This document shows positions 26,282-37,083 of a stretch of DNA of 64,000 nt, piece after piece; within the stretch, counting starts at the first letter, position 1; every line of letters starts with the position of its first letter. The notes under the pieces are model-generated. The model did no database searches, had not been told where the DNA came from, and saw only the letters and a list, made by a program, of their open reading frames with translations. The stretch covers positions 65,639-129,638 of the forward strand of contig JBPRGH010000144.1 of the NCBI GenBank assembly GCA_051418055.1, given 5' to 3'. This DNA comes from JBPRGH01 sp051418055. Lineage in GTDB: Bacteria; Bacteroidota; Bacteroidia; Cytophagales; Cyclobacteriaceae. The position numbers and the translations under genes were made by a program.

Positions 26282-26347
26282 TATTAATTACTCATTAGTA
26301 TAGACTATCAGGAGTAGCTTAATAATAAACTAATTGAGGAGTAAGAT

Positions 26348-29300
26348 ATGAGAATAGTTGGCTGGTTTTTTTCTTTATTGTTTGTTTTCATAGCATCAGG
26401 CGCTCTGGGGCAGGCTATTATTAAATCAAGGCATGAAACAGATGCTCAGAAATCTGTTGATATTGAATTTAATACAGCACCTGTAACTGCGCCTACAATA
26501 GCTTCTTTTACTGTTTCTGCCAATGGACTACCTATGGCTATTGTTGCAGTGACATCTGTATCTTCCTCTAAATACCGTATTACTTTTTCTGCTGCCTTGC
26601 CTGTCGATCCCGATCCTGTTTTGGTAACTTATTTACCAAATGGATCTAATGTTATTTCTGAAAACAACAGAATTTTAAAATGCTCTGATTTTGAGTGGGA
26701 AACGAATACCAGGCCAACGCCATCCTGCGCACCGGTAGATCCAATCAACAAGATGATCTTCAGTGTAAAACCTGGTGCCAGGAATTCATCTAATTTCGGT
26801 CTTTCCAAAATAGAATCCCGGATCTCCTGGAATGATCCTCAAAATACTATATCTTCAATTGCACCTTATGAATCAGATGAATCCGGAAGTAAAATAGCAG
26901 TCAGTAATTACATCACTTTTGATGCTGATTTGGATGATTTTTTATATCCCGGTGATGAAAATGACTGTTTTTATACCTCTGAATGGAAAGTTTTTATCAA
27001 CGGCGTTGGCAGCTGCTCATCTACCGATCCTAATCAGTTTATTACTTATACTTCCCATAATGTTGATGATAAGGGAAATGGTGAATTAATAATAAATCCA
27101 TCTGTTAGCTATGCTGACCAGGTTTGCCTGAATGATGAGGTAAATGTGCAATTTATTGATGGCTCAAGCCTGAATTGTACGGATGGCGTTGAGCCACTAA
27201 ATAGTGAAGGCCGCTGGGTCAGAATTATATATGGTGATCCTTCACGGACAGCTGGTGAAAGAATTCCGAATATCCATATAAATGGTATTCCTGTTACAGA
27301 TGAGAGAGGTAAATTAATAGATCCATTGGGGGCGGGTAACCTTCGGCTTACCTCCGAGGGTATAATTTACACTGGAGATGGAGCTGATATCTTTGGCGTC
27401 AGGTTTTTTCCCTCCCCGGTTGATGGTGCTGTTGGAGACTTTTTACCTATAACAACCCAATCTTCAGCTAACGGTTTAGCTAACCGTGATCCCGGTGATC
27501 AGTTCACTGTAAGAATGCAGTACTGGAACATTTGTAATCCTTATGATAACATTGGTAACATAAGTCATAATGAAGTTTCCAGAGCAAGGGATATCACTAT
27601 TATTGATATACCTAACCCACCAGTTGCTGATCCAAAAGAGATATGTACAGATGCAGCAGTAGGTACTTTTTCTGTTATAGACACTGTCAACAGTACTGAG
27701 ATCAGATGGTATGATGCAGATCCTGATAATGGAGGAAATTTATTAGTAAATCCTCTTGGTACTAATTCTATTGAATTACCTGCTAATGGGATTGTGGATA
27801 ATACAACACCTGGTGTTTATTCTGTATGGGCAACAGCTATAACAGGCGCCAATAGCTGTGAAAGCGATGCCGTAGAGACATTTATTACTGTTCGCGAGGC
27901 ATTAGCCAAACCAGGTGAGATAACCGGATCAGGTATAATATGTAATGGATCAAGTAATATCATCTTTGAATTACCTGATGCTGAAGGCGCTACAAATTAT
28001 GGTGGTGACTGGGAGTATTTTTGGTCCCATTCGGATGGTAATGGCATTACTTTCGATAATAATACAGGTCAATCCGTCTCGGTTGATTTTAATATAAGCT
28101 CTATTACCGGAGATTTTACTACTCGAACAATAAAAGTGGTTAAACAATATAAAGATGCATCTCCAGGCTGTACAAGTGAGGTCAGTACTTTCCAGGTAAG
28201 GATTTACGGACCCTCGGAAGGAGGAGCAGTTGCTTCAGATAATACTATTTGTGCGGGTGAAAACACAAGGAATTTAATCTTATCAGGATATAGAGGAACT
28301 GTTCTTAAATGGCAACGTCAGGATAATGGAGGCAGCTATATTGATCTTCCTGAAACTGCTGGTATGGACACTCTTAGTGAAATATTAACTCATGCCGGTG
28401 AATATAATTACCGTGCCGTGGTGGTAAATGGTGCTTGTAATGAAGCTTATAGTTCCCCAGCCACTATTACTGTAAATCCAGTACCTCAAAAGCCTGTAAT
28501 TACTGAAGCTAATGGAAATTCCTTTACTACCTGTGCAGGCGGTGGTGAGATCAGGCTTAAATCTTCTAATGTTGGTGAACTGGGTAATATATTTACATGG
28601 TATAAAACATCAGATCTTATAAATCCTGTGCAGTCGGGAGCAAGTGATGAGCTTGTTTTAAATGATGTAACTCAATCAGGAAGTTATGTGGTGAAATTAT
28701 CGGGAGCATCACCTACAAATTGTGAAAGTGAATTATCTGATTCTGTTACTGTAACTATAAATCCTCTGCCATCAGCAATAGCTTCCGGTGGGGGATCTGT
28801 TTGCTCTGGCAACCCGGCCCCTGATATTGTTTGGGAGCTTACAGGAAAAGCACCTTTTAACTTTACAATATCTGTTACCGGCCAGCCTGATATCGTTGAA
28901 AGCAGTTATAACTCCTATACTTATACCATCACAGCCCCACAGCCAGAAGTAACTACAGAATACGAAATGATATCCCTAAGCGATGCCAGCAATTGTGTTT
29001 CAGGTTCTTTAGGAGGAATTGTTTCTGTAACAATAGGGGGCACCGCCCCGGTCTTTGAAAATGGAACACCCAAGGTTGGGCCTTCAGTATGTGACAATGG
29101 CTCAACGACAGAAGTACCTTCCCTCACACTTGATCTGGATCTTCAGGGAACCTATAAATTGATTTATAATGTAAATGATGAAGCAAATCAATCAATAATA
29201 TTTACAACTGATCCTGATGGTGTTTTTGTGTTACAACCTGATTATAATTCAGGTCCATTTAATTCTACTCCGGGCACATATGAATATAATTTAATTTCAA

Positions 29301-32300
29301 TCTCTAATACAAATACCGGATGTTTAACGCCTGTTAATCAGTCATATGATTTAATAATAAATCCACGTCCTCATGAACCATCAGGCCAACCGGATATCGT
29401 TATTTGTGCTGATTCGGAAACAGGAGGTGTATTAGCTGTTGATGATCCTGGTACAGGTTATTCTGTGCGATGGTTTTCTTCATATAGTAGCCCTTCTTTA
29501 AATACACCTGTTGGTGAAGAGGATGGTATGGTAAGCGGTACTAATAACAGGTTTTTTACATCGGCATCTTCTGAAACTGCCACTTTTTATGCAGCTCTTC
29601 AGGATAGTAACACGGGCTGCTTAAGTTCAGCTGCAGTTGCTGTAAAACAGACAAAAGATATTGCCCCGGTAGCCAATGCGGATATCGACGGGGATAATAT
29701 AAATAATATCACATGTTCTTCTGAATTCGTTCTGCAGGCTAACCCTCTAACTGATGGTGCTACAGGTATTTGGACTGGTCCTGCGGGTATTACTTTTAGT
29801 AATGTAAATGATCCTTCTGCCACTGTTAGCAATTTACCTGTAGGTAGATCTACTTTAAGATGGACTGTAAATAGTGCTTATGAAGTTTGCTCGACTGTTT
29901 TTGATGAAATTATAGTAGAACGCTTTGATTTACCCACAGCAATTGATCCTTCACCGGAATTATGTACGGACAGTGATTCAGGTACAGAACTGGAAGTTAA
30001 AGGAATTGATCTTGCAGCTGAGTATAAAGATCTGGTTACAGGAGTAAGCGGCTCTGCTGACCTGGAAGTAATGTGGTTTTCAGATCAGGATAGGACAATA
30101 GAAATAGCAGATCCGGCAAATTATACAGCAAATAACACTACAGGAAAAAAGGTTTATACACGGGTAATCAATACGACAACAAACTGCTCCAATGACGGAG
30201 AGTTAACTTTCACTGTTCATGCACTTCCCATGGCTCTTGATCATTCAGCCACCATGTGCGAGGATGAATTAAATGGTAATGAAGTAGCTAACATAGATCT
30301 TACCACATATAACAATGACATCATAGGTCCGGCATCAGTGTCTGATCGTGAGGTAGAATGGTTTTCAGATAACATGTATTCCATTGAGGTTCCTGACCCC
30401 TCCAATGTTTCAGTAAGTAACAATGAGGTTTTTTATGCCAGGGTAACAGATACAACCAATCCTTCTTTGTGTACTAATGATGCTAAATTAACTTTTACAG
30501 TCAATCCTCTCCCTGAAGAGAACCCAATTACCGGCCCTACGATGCAATGTGCCGGATCAAATATTCAGTTATATCAGATCGAGCCGTCATTGGGCTCTAC
30601 CTATAACTGGAATGTTCCCCCGGCATTTACTGTATTTGGAGGTGGGGGTAGGGAAGACTTTTTTATCCTTTTAAATTTTCCCGATACTGCCACCGCTGAT
30701 CTACAGGTTACTGAAATATCAGCTGACGGTTGTGTAGGGAATGTTCAGAAGCTAACAATACAGGTAGTGGGTTCACCACCGCCATTATCCATTTCACCGG
30801 CAAATGCTGAAATATGTGAAAATGAAGCTGGTGTAGTTTTCAATGTAGATAATCTTCCAAATACCACTTACGCCTGGACTGTTCCTTCAGGAGCCACTAT
30901 AATTAAAGGGCAGGGTACCAATCAGGTCACGGTGAACTTCGGCCAGTTTGGTGGAAATGTTTCAGTTGTACCAACAAGTACTACAGGTAATTGTGCAGGG
31001 ACATCCGCCAAAACGTCTGTTACCATAAACCAGCGTCCACAATTGGAGAACGATTTAAGTAATACGGTGTGTAGCGGCGAGATATCAGGGATAACCTTAA
31101 CTTACCTTTCTTCAGGAACGCCAGCTACAGGTTATGATATTATTGATATAGCGGTAGATCCGGGCTTAATAAGTGATAACTCCAATGCTGCCACAGGTAC
31201 AGGCCAACCTACGGATGCTATTTACAATGATATTTACATCAATCAAAAAGCTGAACAGCTATCCGTAAGATATACAATTCAGCCAAGAAGCAGTAAGGGT
31301 TGTCTGGGAACAGCGTCAGTAATTATATTAGACATCAATCCTGAACCGCGGCTTAACACTTCTTTAAATAAGGAAAAATGCAGTGGTGAAGCATCGGGTA
31401 TTTTATTAAGCGTAGCTAACGGAAGTTTTCCTGCTGATAGCTATAATGTTTTATCCGTTAATGATGGGGAATTAAGTCCTGATACTCTGAACAATACCTA
31501 TTCGGGCGCTTTTCCCTATAATAATGTTGCCGCTAATTTTCTTCAGAATGAAAAGTACAGAAATTATGCTTCAAATCCTGTAGACATTATTTATAAGGTG
31601 GTGCCGGTAAGCTCAGGATGTGCCGGTAGACCTTCTTTCGTAACATTAACTGTAAACCCTGAACCTGTAGGATCAGACGTTATTGCCGATGCTAAATGCT
31701 CTGGTGAGACTTTTAATCTGGTATTACAGGAAATTATAGATCTGAACAATGAAATAGAAAGTAATTTCAAATGGACAGCAAACTATGGACCTGATATTAC
31801 AGGTGGAATAAGCGCAGGATCAGGAGATATAAGGGAGACATTATTTAATACCGGTAGCTCACAAGAAACTGTTATTTACACAGTTACGCCTTCATCGCTT
31901 AATACTAATTGTAACGGTCCGATTTTTACCATAACATTACCTGTAAATCCACAGATTGAGTCACATGACCAAAATATATCAGTATGTTCTAATGAAACCA
32001 TTATTGATCTGACTGCCCTTGATTCTGCTGTTACAGCAGGAATTGACAATCCTGTTTCATGGTTTAGTGATGCATCAACAACAGTTGAAATATCTTCTCC
32101 TGAAAGTTATGATACAAAAGATCTTAATAGTGTATATGCAGTTGTTACTGAAGGAATTTGTAGTAAAGTAGCTAAAGTGAGTTTTAGCCTAACCGAAATA
32201 ACTGTTTCCGCTATTGGTGTTACTTCCGATTATAATGGATATAATGTGAGTTGCATTGGAGCATCAGATGCAACAATTAAATTTGAAGCTACAGGTGGTG

Positions 32301-34804
32301 TAGAGCCATATTATTTTGTTCTTAATGAAGATACATTAAATACAACAGGCACATCAACCGGTGAATTTTCAGGTCTGAGCGCCGGATCTTATTCAGTTAC
32401 TGTGACAGATGCTACCGGCTGTAGCTCTGGTATTTCAGATGCTATAACTGTTAATGATCCGCTTCCGCTGAATGCAGGTACTATATTTGGAACATCAAAT
32501 ATCTGTCAGGGTAGTTTGCCTTCAGCTTTTATCCAGGTAAATGGTCCATCTGGAGGTACAGGTAGTTATATTTTTCAATGGCAGGTTTCTGCGGATAGCA
32601 TCTCCTTCAGGAACACTAATGGTCCTACATCTAAAGCAGCAGAATATGAGGCAGTTAGTGAGGATTTCTCTAACGGGGAAGGCACATATTATTTTAGAAG
32701 GCTCGTTAGCTCCGGTACATCTGTCGAATGTATGAATGTTTCTTCAAATGTTATTAAAATCAATGTTAATGTTTTACCTACAGGAGATTTTACATTTAAA
32801 GATACAAATGGGAATCCCATCACTGAAATATGTTCCGGAGAACCGTTCCTTATAGAGTTTAAATTTACTAACAGTGCTTCGCAATATACATTTGACTATC
32901 ATGATGATAAAGGAAAAATTTATTCCAATAATATCGGTACTTCGACAACCACCGTTCTGGTTAACTTTGATGAGGTAACCCGTACAACAACCTTTACACT
33001 TGATAGCGTACGGGATATGTATGGCTGTAAGATTGATACAGCCCTGAATATTTCTCATACGATTGATGTAATCAATACAGATGCTGAATTTACAGTTATA
33101 GGATCGAGGGAAACCTGTAGTCCTGCAACAATAGACTTTAAATACAATCAGATAAGAGGTGTTACTTACACGTGGAAATGGTTTGACGGTACCCCGGATA
33201 GCGCTTATACTGCAACAACAACTGAAGCTGAAAAGACAATTACTCATACTTTTAGGAATGGCTCACCTACCACTACTATTAATTATGAGGTCGCATTATT
33301 TGCCGTTGACACTTCAGCAGCAGGTACTGTATGTGAAAGCTATTCACATGAAAAGGTAACTGTTTATCCAAAGGTGCAGGCAAATGTGTTTGCACAAAAT
33401 CCGGTTGCTTGTAGTGGTGATGAGATAAAATTCATCAATTTATCTCTTGGTGCCTCAGCACATAGGTGGTTATATAGAGAATTAGGAAATGAAGGCCAGG
33501 AAGAGCAGGTACAGATTACTCAAAACGCTTCTTTTAAAATTGTAAATAGAGGTGCTGAAAACCCGCAGGTTTATGAGGTGGTATATACGGGTTTAGCGGA
33601 GCAGGATGGAGAAAACACCTGTACTGATACGCAGGTTGTTCTGGTAGAGGTTTACAAAGAAGTTACTCCAGACTTCACGTTTACACCGGATCCGCCTTTA
33701 TATGAAAATGGTGCTTCACAGGTAACATTCACAAATATGTCAATCCCTAATAATGATACAGTTAATTTTTCATATAACTGGGATTTTGATGACGATCTGA
33801 AATTGGAAAATACAGCAGACCCGGGAATAATTACCTATTCAAGACCGGGTCAAAAAACTGTGGTTTTAACAGTAGTTAACAAAGCATTTCCGGGTTTATG
33901 TGATGTTTCTGTATCAAAGACCATTAACATTCAAAACCTGAAGATCCGTGCGGATTTCAGCGTTTCAAATGAAAATTTATGTCGTAATTCCGATGTAGTA
34001 ATAACAAATAAAAGTACAGGTGAAGCCAATGAATTTATCTGGGAAATATTTGATGAAAATGGAGTTTTGGTTCACAAGCAGATAGATATGCTGAGCCCTG
34101 AAGAGGCAAAGCTCAATCCTTCATTTACTTATACTGGAGGCAGGGCAGGAGTTTATGATGTGCATCTTACGGCAAGAAATGCCTATTCAAATGATACTCA
34201 AAAGGTAGTTAAAAATGGTGCTTTTGAAGTTTATGAATTGCCTGTTGTGAATTTTGATACAAGGCCGGATGTGGTATTTATCCCGGATCAGCCGCTGATC
34301 ACCTATAATTTAAGTAATGGTGCAGATTCCTTCAGCTGGAATTTTGGTGATGGAAGTCCGCTTTCTTCGGAATTTGAACCAGAGCATTATTATACACAAG
34401 AAGGCAGTTTTAATGTTACCCTTATCGCCAGTGCTATTTATCCTGGGATTACCTGTAGTGATTCCCTTACACGTATCGTAGTAGCAAAATCTGGCGGTGA
34501 TGTGGAATTACCCAATGCATTTACTCCAAGCCCTTACGGTCCCTCTGGTGATGGCAGAATAAGGAATGAAGAGGCAAATGATATTTTCCTTCCCATTACA
34601 AAAGGCGTAGTCGATTTCCATATGGTGATCTTTAACAGGTGGGGGGATATGATCTTCCAAAGTACAGATTCCACGGTAGGGTGGGATGGCTATGATCGCG
34701 ATGGCAGGTTGATGCCTGCAGGTGTATATATCTACCAGCTGACCCTTGAGCTATCGAATGGTCAGAGGAAGCAGATATCAGGTGATGTGATGTTGATCAA
34801 ATAA
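26348..34804 (+). CDS. Giant T9SS-secreted adhesin with Ig/PKD/SprB repeats
   Basis: This 2818-residue protein starts with a signal peptide (1-22, ending GALGQ). A unique region (about 25-430) is followed by about 1500 residues of Ig-like modules, many starting with a Cys near P..ICS-type motifs. A SprB-type repeat lies at about 1963-2037 (GGVEPYYFVLNED, GSYSVTVTDATGC). PKD domains appear at about 2470-2700 (NWDFDDD, SWNFGDGSP). The last 100 residues are the gliding-type CTD (LPNAFTPSP, IFNRWGDMIF, GVYIYQLTL), the type B T9SS sorting signal. It is probably a surface adhesin for gliding or attachment. The PorP/SprF gene 13 nt downstream is its likely partner. Confidence 0.93.
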   Translation: MRIVGWFFSLLFVFIASGALGQAIIKSRHETDAQKSVDIEFNTAPVTAPTIASFTVSANGLPMAIVAVTSVSSSKYRITFSAALPVDPDPVLVTYLPNGSNVISENNRILKCSDFEWETNTRPTPSCAPVDPINKMIFSVKPGARNSSNFGLSKIESRISWNDPQNTISSIAPYESDESGSKIAVSNYITFDADLDDFLYPGDENDCFYTSEWKVFINGVGSCSSTDPNQFITYTSHNVDDKGNGELIINPSVSYADQVCLNDEVNVQFIDGSSLNCTDGVEPLNSEGRWVRIIYGDPSRTAGERIPNIHINGIPVTDERGKLIDPLGAGNLRLTSEGIIYTGDGADIFGVRFFPSPVDGAVGDFLPITTQSSANGLANRDPGDQFTVRMQYWNICNPYDNIGNISHNEVSRARDITIIDIPNPPVADPKEICTDAAVGTFSVIDTVNSTEIRWYDADPDNGGNLLVNPLGTNSIELPANGIVDNTTPGVYSVWATAITGANSCESDAVETFITVREALAKPGEITGSGIICNGSSNIIFELPDAEGATNYGGDWEYFWSHSDGNGITFDNNTGQSVSVDFNISSITGDFTTRTIKVVKQYKDASPGCTSEVSTFQVRIYGPSEGGAVASDNTICAGENTRNLILSGYRGTVLKWQRQDNGGSYIDLPETAGMDTLSEILTHAGEYNYRAVVVNGACNEAYSSPATITVNPVPQKPVITEANGNSFTTCAGGGEIRLKSSNVGELGNIFTWYKTSDLINPVQSGASDELVLNDVTQSGSYVVKLSGASPTNCESELSDSVTVTINPLPSAIASGGGSVCSGNPAPDIVWELTGKAPFNFTISVTGQPDIVESSYNSYTYTITAPQPEVTTEYEMISLSDASNCVSGSLGGIVSVTIGGTAPVFENGTPKVGPSVCDNGSTTEVPSLTLDLDLQGTYKLIYNVNDEANQSIIFTTDPDGVFVLQPDYNSGPFNSTPGTYEYNLISISNTNTGCLTPVNQSYDLIINPRPHEPSGQPDIVICADSETGGVLAVDDPGTGYSVRWFSSYSSPSLNTPVGEEDGMVSGTNNRFFTSASSETATFYAALQDSNTGCLSSAAVAVKQTKDIAPVANADIDGDNINNITCSSEFVLQANPLTDGATGIWTGPAGITFSNVNDPSATVSNLPVGRSTLRWTVNSAYEVCSTVFDEIIVERFDLPTAIDPSPELCTDSDSGTELEVKGIDLAAEYKDLVTGVSGSADLEVMWFSDQDRTIEIADPANYTANNTTGKKVYTRVINTTTNCSNDGELTFTVHALPMALDHSATMCEDELNGNEVANIDLTTYNNDIIGPASVSDREVEWFSDNMYSIEVPDPSNVSVSNNEVFYARVTDTTNPSLCTNDAKLTFTVNPLPEENPITGPTMQCAGSNIQLYQIEPSLGSTYNWNVPPAFTVFGGGGREDFFILLNFPDTATADLQVTEISADGCVGNVQKLTIQVVGSPPPLSISPANAEICENEAGVVFNVDNLPNTTYAWTVPSGATIIKGQGTNQVTVNFGQFGGNVSVVPTSTTGNCAGTSAKTSVTINQRPQLENDLSNTVCSGEISGITLTYLSSGTPATGYDIIDIAVDPGLISDNSNAATGTGQPTDAIYNDIYINQKAEQLSVRYTIQPRSSKGCLGTASVIILDINPEPRLNTSLNKEKCSGEASGILLSVANGSFPADSYNVLSVNDGELSPDTLNNTYSGAFPYNNVAANFLQNEKYRNYASNPVDIIYKVVPVSSGCAGRPSFVTLTVNPEPVGSDVIADAKCSGETFNLVLQEIIDLNNEIESNFKWTANYGPDITGGISAGSGDIRETLFNTGSSQETVIYTVTPSSLNTNCNGPIFTITLPVNPQIESHDQNISVCSNETIIDLTALDSAVTAGIDNPVSWFSDASTTVEISSPESYDTKDLNSVYAVVTEGICSKVAKVSFSLTEITVSAIGVTSDYNGYNVSCIGASDATIKFEATGGVEPYYFVLNEDTLNTTGTSTGEFSGLSAGSYSVTVTDATGCSSGISDAITVNDPLPLNAGTIFGTSNICQGSLPSAFIQVNGPSGGTGSYIFQWQVSADSISFRNTNGPTSKAAEYEAVSEDFSNGEGTYYFRRLVSSGTSVECMNVSSNVIKINVNVLPTGDFTFKDTNGNPITEICSGEPFLIEFKFTNSASQYTFDYHDDKGKIYSNNIGTSTTTVLVNFDEVTRTTTFTLDSVRDMYGCKIDTALNISHTIDVINTDAEFTVIGSRETCSPATIDFKYNQIRGVTYTWKWFDGTPDSAYTATTTEAEKTITHTFRNGSPTTTINYEVALFAVDTSAAGTVCESYSHEKVTVYPKVQANVFAQNPVACSGDEIKFINLSLGASAHRWLYRELGNEGQEEQVQITQNASFKIVNRGAENPQVYEVVYTGLAEQDGENTCTDTQVVLVEVYKEVTPDFTFTPDPPLYENGASQVTFTNMSIPNNDTVNFSYNWDFDDDLKLENTADPGIITYSRPGQKTVVLTVVNKAFPGLCDVSVSKTINIQNLKIRADFSVSNENLCRNSDVVITNKSTGEANEFIWEIFDENGVLVHKQIDMLSPEEAKLNPSFTYTGGRAGVYDVHLTARNAYSNDTQKVVKNGAFEVYELPVVNFDTRPDVVFIPDQPLITYNLSNGADSFSWNFGDGSPLSSEFEPEHYYTQEGSFNVTLIASAIYPGITCSDSLTRIVVAKSGGDVELPNAFTPSPYGPSGDGRIRNEEANDIFLPITKGVVDFHMVIFNRWGDMIFQSTDSTVGWDGYDRDGRLMPAGVYIYQLTLELSNGQRKQISGDVMLIK

Positions 34805-34817
34805 TTTTTTTAAAGCT

Positions 34818-35846
34818 ATGAATTTCAGAAATATATTAATAGTTATTGCTCTAATGGGAGCTTCTATGAAAGCAAGTGGACAGGACCCTCAGTTCTCTCA
34901 ATATTATGCTGCGCCTTTATACCTTAACCCTGGATTTACAGGGACTACTGAGCAGCAGCGTGTAATTATCAATCATCGGGTACAATGGCCGAGCTTGCCC
35001 CAGGCTTTCTCGACCTATTCGGCTTCTTATGAATTTTATGATAATAACCTTAACAGTGGTTTTGGATTTCTGGCTACTACGGATGCGATGGGTTCAGCCG
35101 GGTGGAGAACGACATTTGTAGGATTAAGCTACTCATTTAAGGCGCGGCTTGGAAATAACTGGGTTTTTTCACCCGGATTAAATTTTTCCTATGGTGTCAA
35201 CGGATTGGACAGGACCAGGTTAGTAATGCGTGATGGGCTGATCCACGGTGATGGTGTTTCCTATGATCCTGAGCTTAACAGGCTTGGTAACTCCAGTTTT
35301 ATGGATTTTTCTGCCGGAGCAGTTCTATATAATAAAGAATGGTGGTTTGGTGTAGCCGGGCATCACATGAACAGGCCAAATATTTCAGTAATTGGGGATG
35401 AAAGTGAATTGCCTATGAAAGTCACAGTTCATGGAGGCGTAAGGGTGCCGATGTATAACGGACCAAAAAAATTCACAGATGTGCATTATTTAACACCCTC
35501 TTTCATTTATAGGACACAGGGAAATTCATTCCATCAGCTCGATGCTGGTTTGCGTTACCATATTGATCCTATAGCTATTGGATTATGGTATCGGGGAATC
35601 CCGGTTTTCGGGGATAATGAAGAAGATGGAATGCGTATTATTCAGCGGGATGCCCTGGCTTTTATTGCCAGCCTAACATATGAGGGTTTTCAGTTTGGAT
35701 ACAGCTTTGATTTCTCTGTTTCAGCAGAACAAACTGCTACAGGAGGTGCGCATGAGATCTCGCTTAGTTATGAGTTTGCGCGCAAAAGCAAAAAAAGGCT
35801 TAAGAAAAGAGATATGCTGATCCCCTGCCCCTCGTTTTTAAGGTAG
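34818..35846 (+). CDS. PorP/SprF family protein paired with the giant adhesin
   Basis: A signal peptide (1-21, ending KASGQ) is followed by DPQFSQYYAAPLYLNPGFTG, the hallmark block of the family, and by beta strands to the end (342 residues). SprF, in the same gene order, is needed for SprB surface display in Flavobacterium johnsoniae. This copy differs clearly from the one at 1278-2216, as expected if each serves its own adhesin. A weak hairpin (CCCCTGCC against GGTAGGGG) overlaps the stop codon but lacks a U run. Confidence 0.93.
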   Translation: MNFRNILIVIALMGASMKASGQDPQFSQYYAAPLYLNPGFTGTTEQQRVIINHRVQWPSLPQAFSTYSASYEFYDNNLNSGFGFLATTDAMGSAGWRTTFVGLSYSFKARLGNNWVFSPGLNFSYGVNGLDRTRLVMRDGLIHGDGVSYDPELNRLGNSSFMDFSAGAVLYNKEWWFGVAGHHMNRPNISVIGDESELPMKVTVHGGVRVPMYNGPKKFTDVHYLTPSFIYRTQGNSFHQLDAGLRYHIDPIAIGLWYRGIPVFGDNEEDGMRIIQRDALAFIASLTYEGFQFGYSFDFSVSAEQTATGGAHEISLSYEFARKSKKRLKKRDMLIPCPSFLR

Positions 35847-35914
35847 GGGAATATGCTACCAGTCCTCTAATCATCTATCATCCCGAGCCTCAACGATAGG
35901 AGATATCCTACTCC

Positions 35915-36982
35915 TCATTTCATATGCGGAAAACGGACCTTTCCGGGCTCGGCACGCAAAGCATCCCGTATCTTTCCAAATAAGCGGCCTTTTACCTTAC
36001 CCGTTTGTTTTGGCTCTACTAAGAACCTGACAGTTACATCCACCCATCCATTAGCATGTAATTTATAGCCAACTGAAGCTCCGGAGCGTACCTCCAGTTC
36101 ATCTACTGGTGTTTCCTTAAGGATACTCCTGTAAAGCTCCACACGATTTTCCATTTCCTCACCCATATCCTCATGTACAATTTTCTTTATTGTTTCAGAT
36201 ACATATTCAAGGTCGCTGTCAAATGAAACTAAAAAATTTAATTCATTCCAGATATATGGAAATAGGGGCCATGAGTAGTTTGTGATATATTCATTAAATA
36301 CACGATTATTACCAAAGCGAATTATCCTGCCGCTGGGGTGGTCAGAAGAAAGATAATCACCCCGGAATTCCCACAATGTGGTGTCAAAGTAACTTAAACC
36401 AATAACATCACCGGTGATTGCGCCAATTTTAATTCGATCACCCACTTTATAAGGTTTTCTGATCAGTAGGTAAACCCAGCCAAAAAAACTGGTAAGCCAG
36501 TTTTGGAGTGCAAGTCCAAGTATCAGTGAGATTAACCCAAGGGATACAATAACAGTATACCAGTTAGAAGAAATGACGGAAACAGCAATGAAGACAATTA
36601 AAAGGGCAACTACAAGATCAGTTATTCTCCTTAAGTTATACTGTGTAACCGGATTGCCTACACGCCTTCGAACAAATCCGCGGATAATCTGATTTATTAT
36701 CAGCAGGACCATGACCAGCACCAAACCGGCAGCAATATTTAGCAGGAGAGGAGTATAGGTTACCCCCAGATCAAAGACATTATAACGTAATAATCCATAA
36801 AATGCGGCGGCTAATAATAAAATGAGAAGAAAAAACCAGATGGGTTTTCTGCGGGTTTCTTCTGTGGCAGAGAGTTTCTCTCCGTAAGGTTTTTTGTTTT
36901 CTTCAAGGGCTTCCCTGATCTCCGGGTCTTCCTTTAATCGCTCAGAGGCTGCTTTATCTGTAGCTTCATTTAGTTCTTGCAT
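35915..36982 (-). CDS. MscS-family mechanosensitive ion channel
   Basis: A 355-residue protein with a charged cytoplasmic N-terminus and membrane helices at about 46-66, 77-98, 122-142 and 143-165. The last helix is pore-like (LGLALQNWLTSFFGW). The MscS beta domain follows (KPYKVGDRIKIGAITGDVIGL). Such channels open under membrane tension during hypo-osmotic shock. The gene is alone, convergent with the adhesin operon. Confidence 0.9.
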   Translation of the reverse strand: MQELNEATDKAASERLKEDPEIREALEENKKPYGEKLSATEETRRKPIWFFLLILLLAAAFYGLLRYNVFDLGVTYTPLLLNIAAGLVLVMVLLIINQIIRGFVRRRVGNPVTQYNLRRITDLVVALLIVFIAVSVISSNWYTVIVSLGLISLILGLALQNWLTSFFGWVYLLIRKPYKVGDRIKIGAITGDVIGLSYFDTTLWEFRGDYLSSDHPSGRIIRFGNNRVFNEYITNYSWPLFPYIWNELNFLVSFDSDLEYVSETIKKIVHEDMGEEMENRVELYRSILKETPVDELEVRSGASVGYKLHANGWVDVTVRFLVEPKQTGKVKGRLFGKIRDALRAEPGKVRFPHMK

Positions 36983-37083
36983 ATTCCAAAGAATTTAAAT
37001 GAATAACCGGAATAGGGCTTAATTGTCTAATACAATAGGGTTTAAAAGAGTTTAAAATTGAGATTTTATTCCGGAGTGAAAAA

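Noticed and set aside
32774..33247. 157-codon Cys/Ile-rich frame antisense to the giant adhesin
   Set aside because: Composition reflects the complement of beta-sandwich coding DNA; no start context or known motifs.
35815..35845. Hairpin over the PorP/SprF stop codon as a terminator
   Set aside because: The stem CCCCTGCC/GGTAGGGG has no U run after it, so I did not list it as a terminator.
36983..37083. Inverted repeat CCGGAATA/TATTCCGG between the channel and secreted-protein genes
   Set aside because: The loop of about 50 nt is too long for a terminator and no operator function can be argued.
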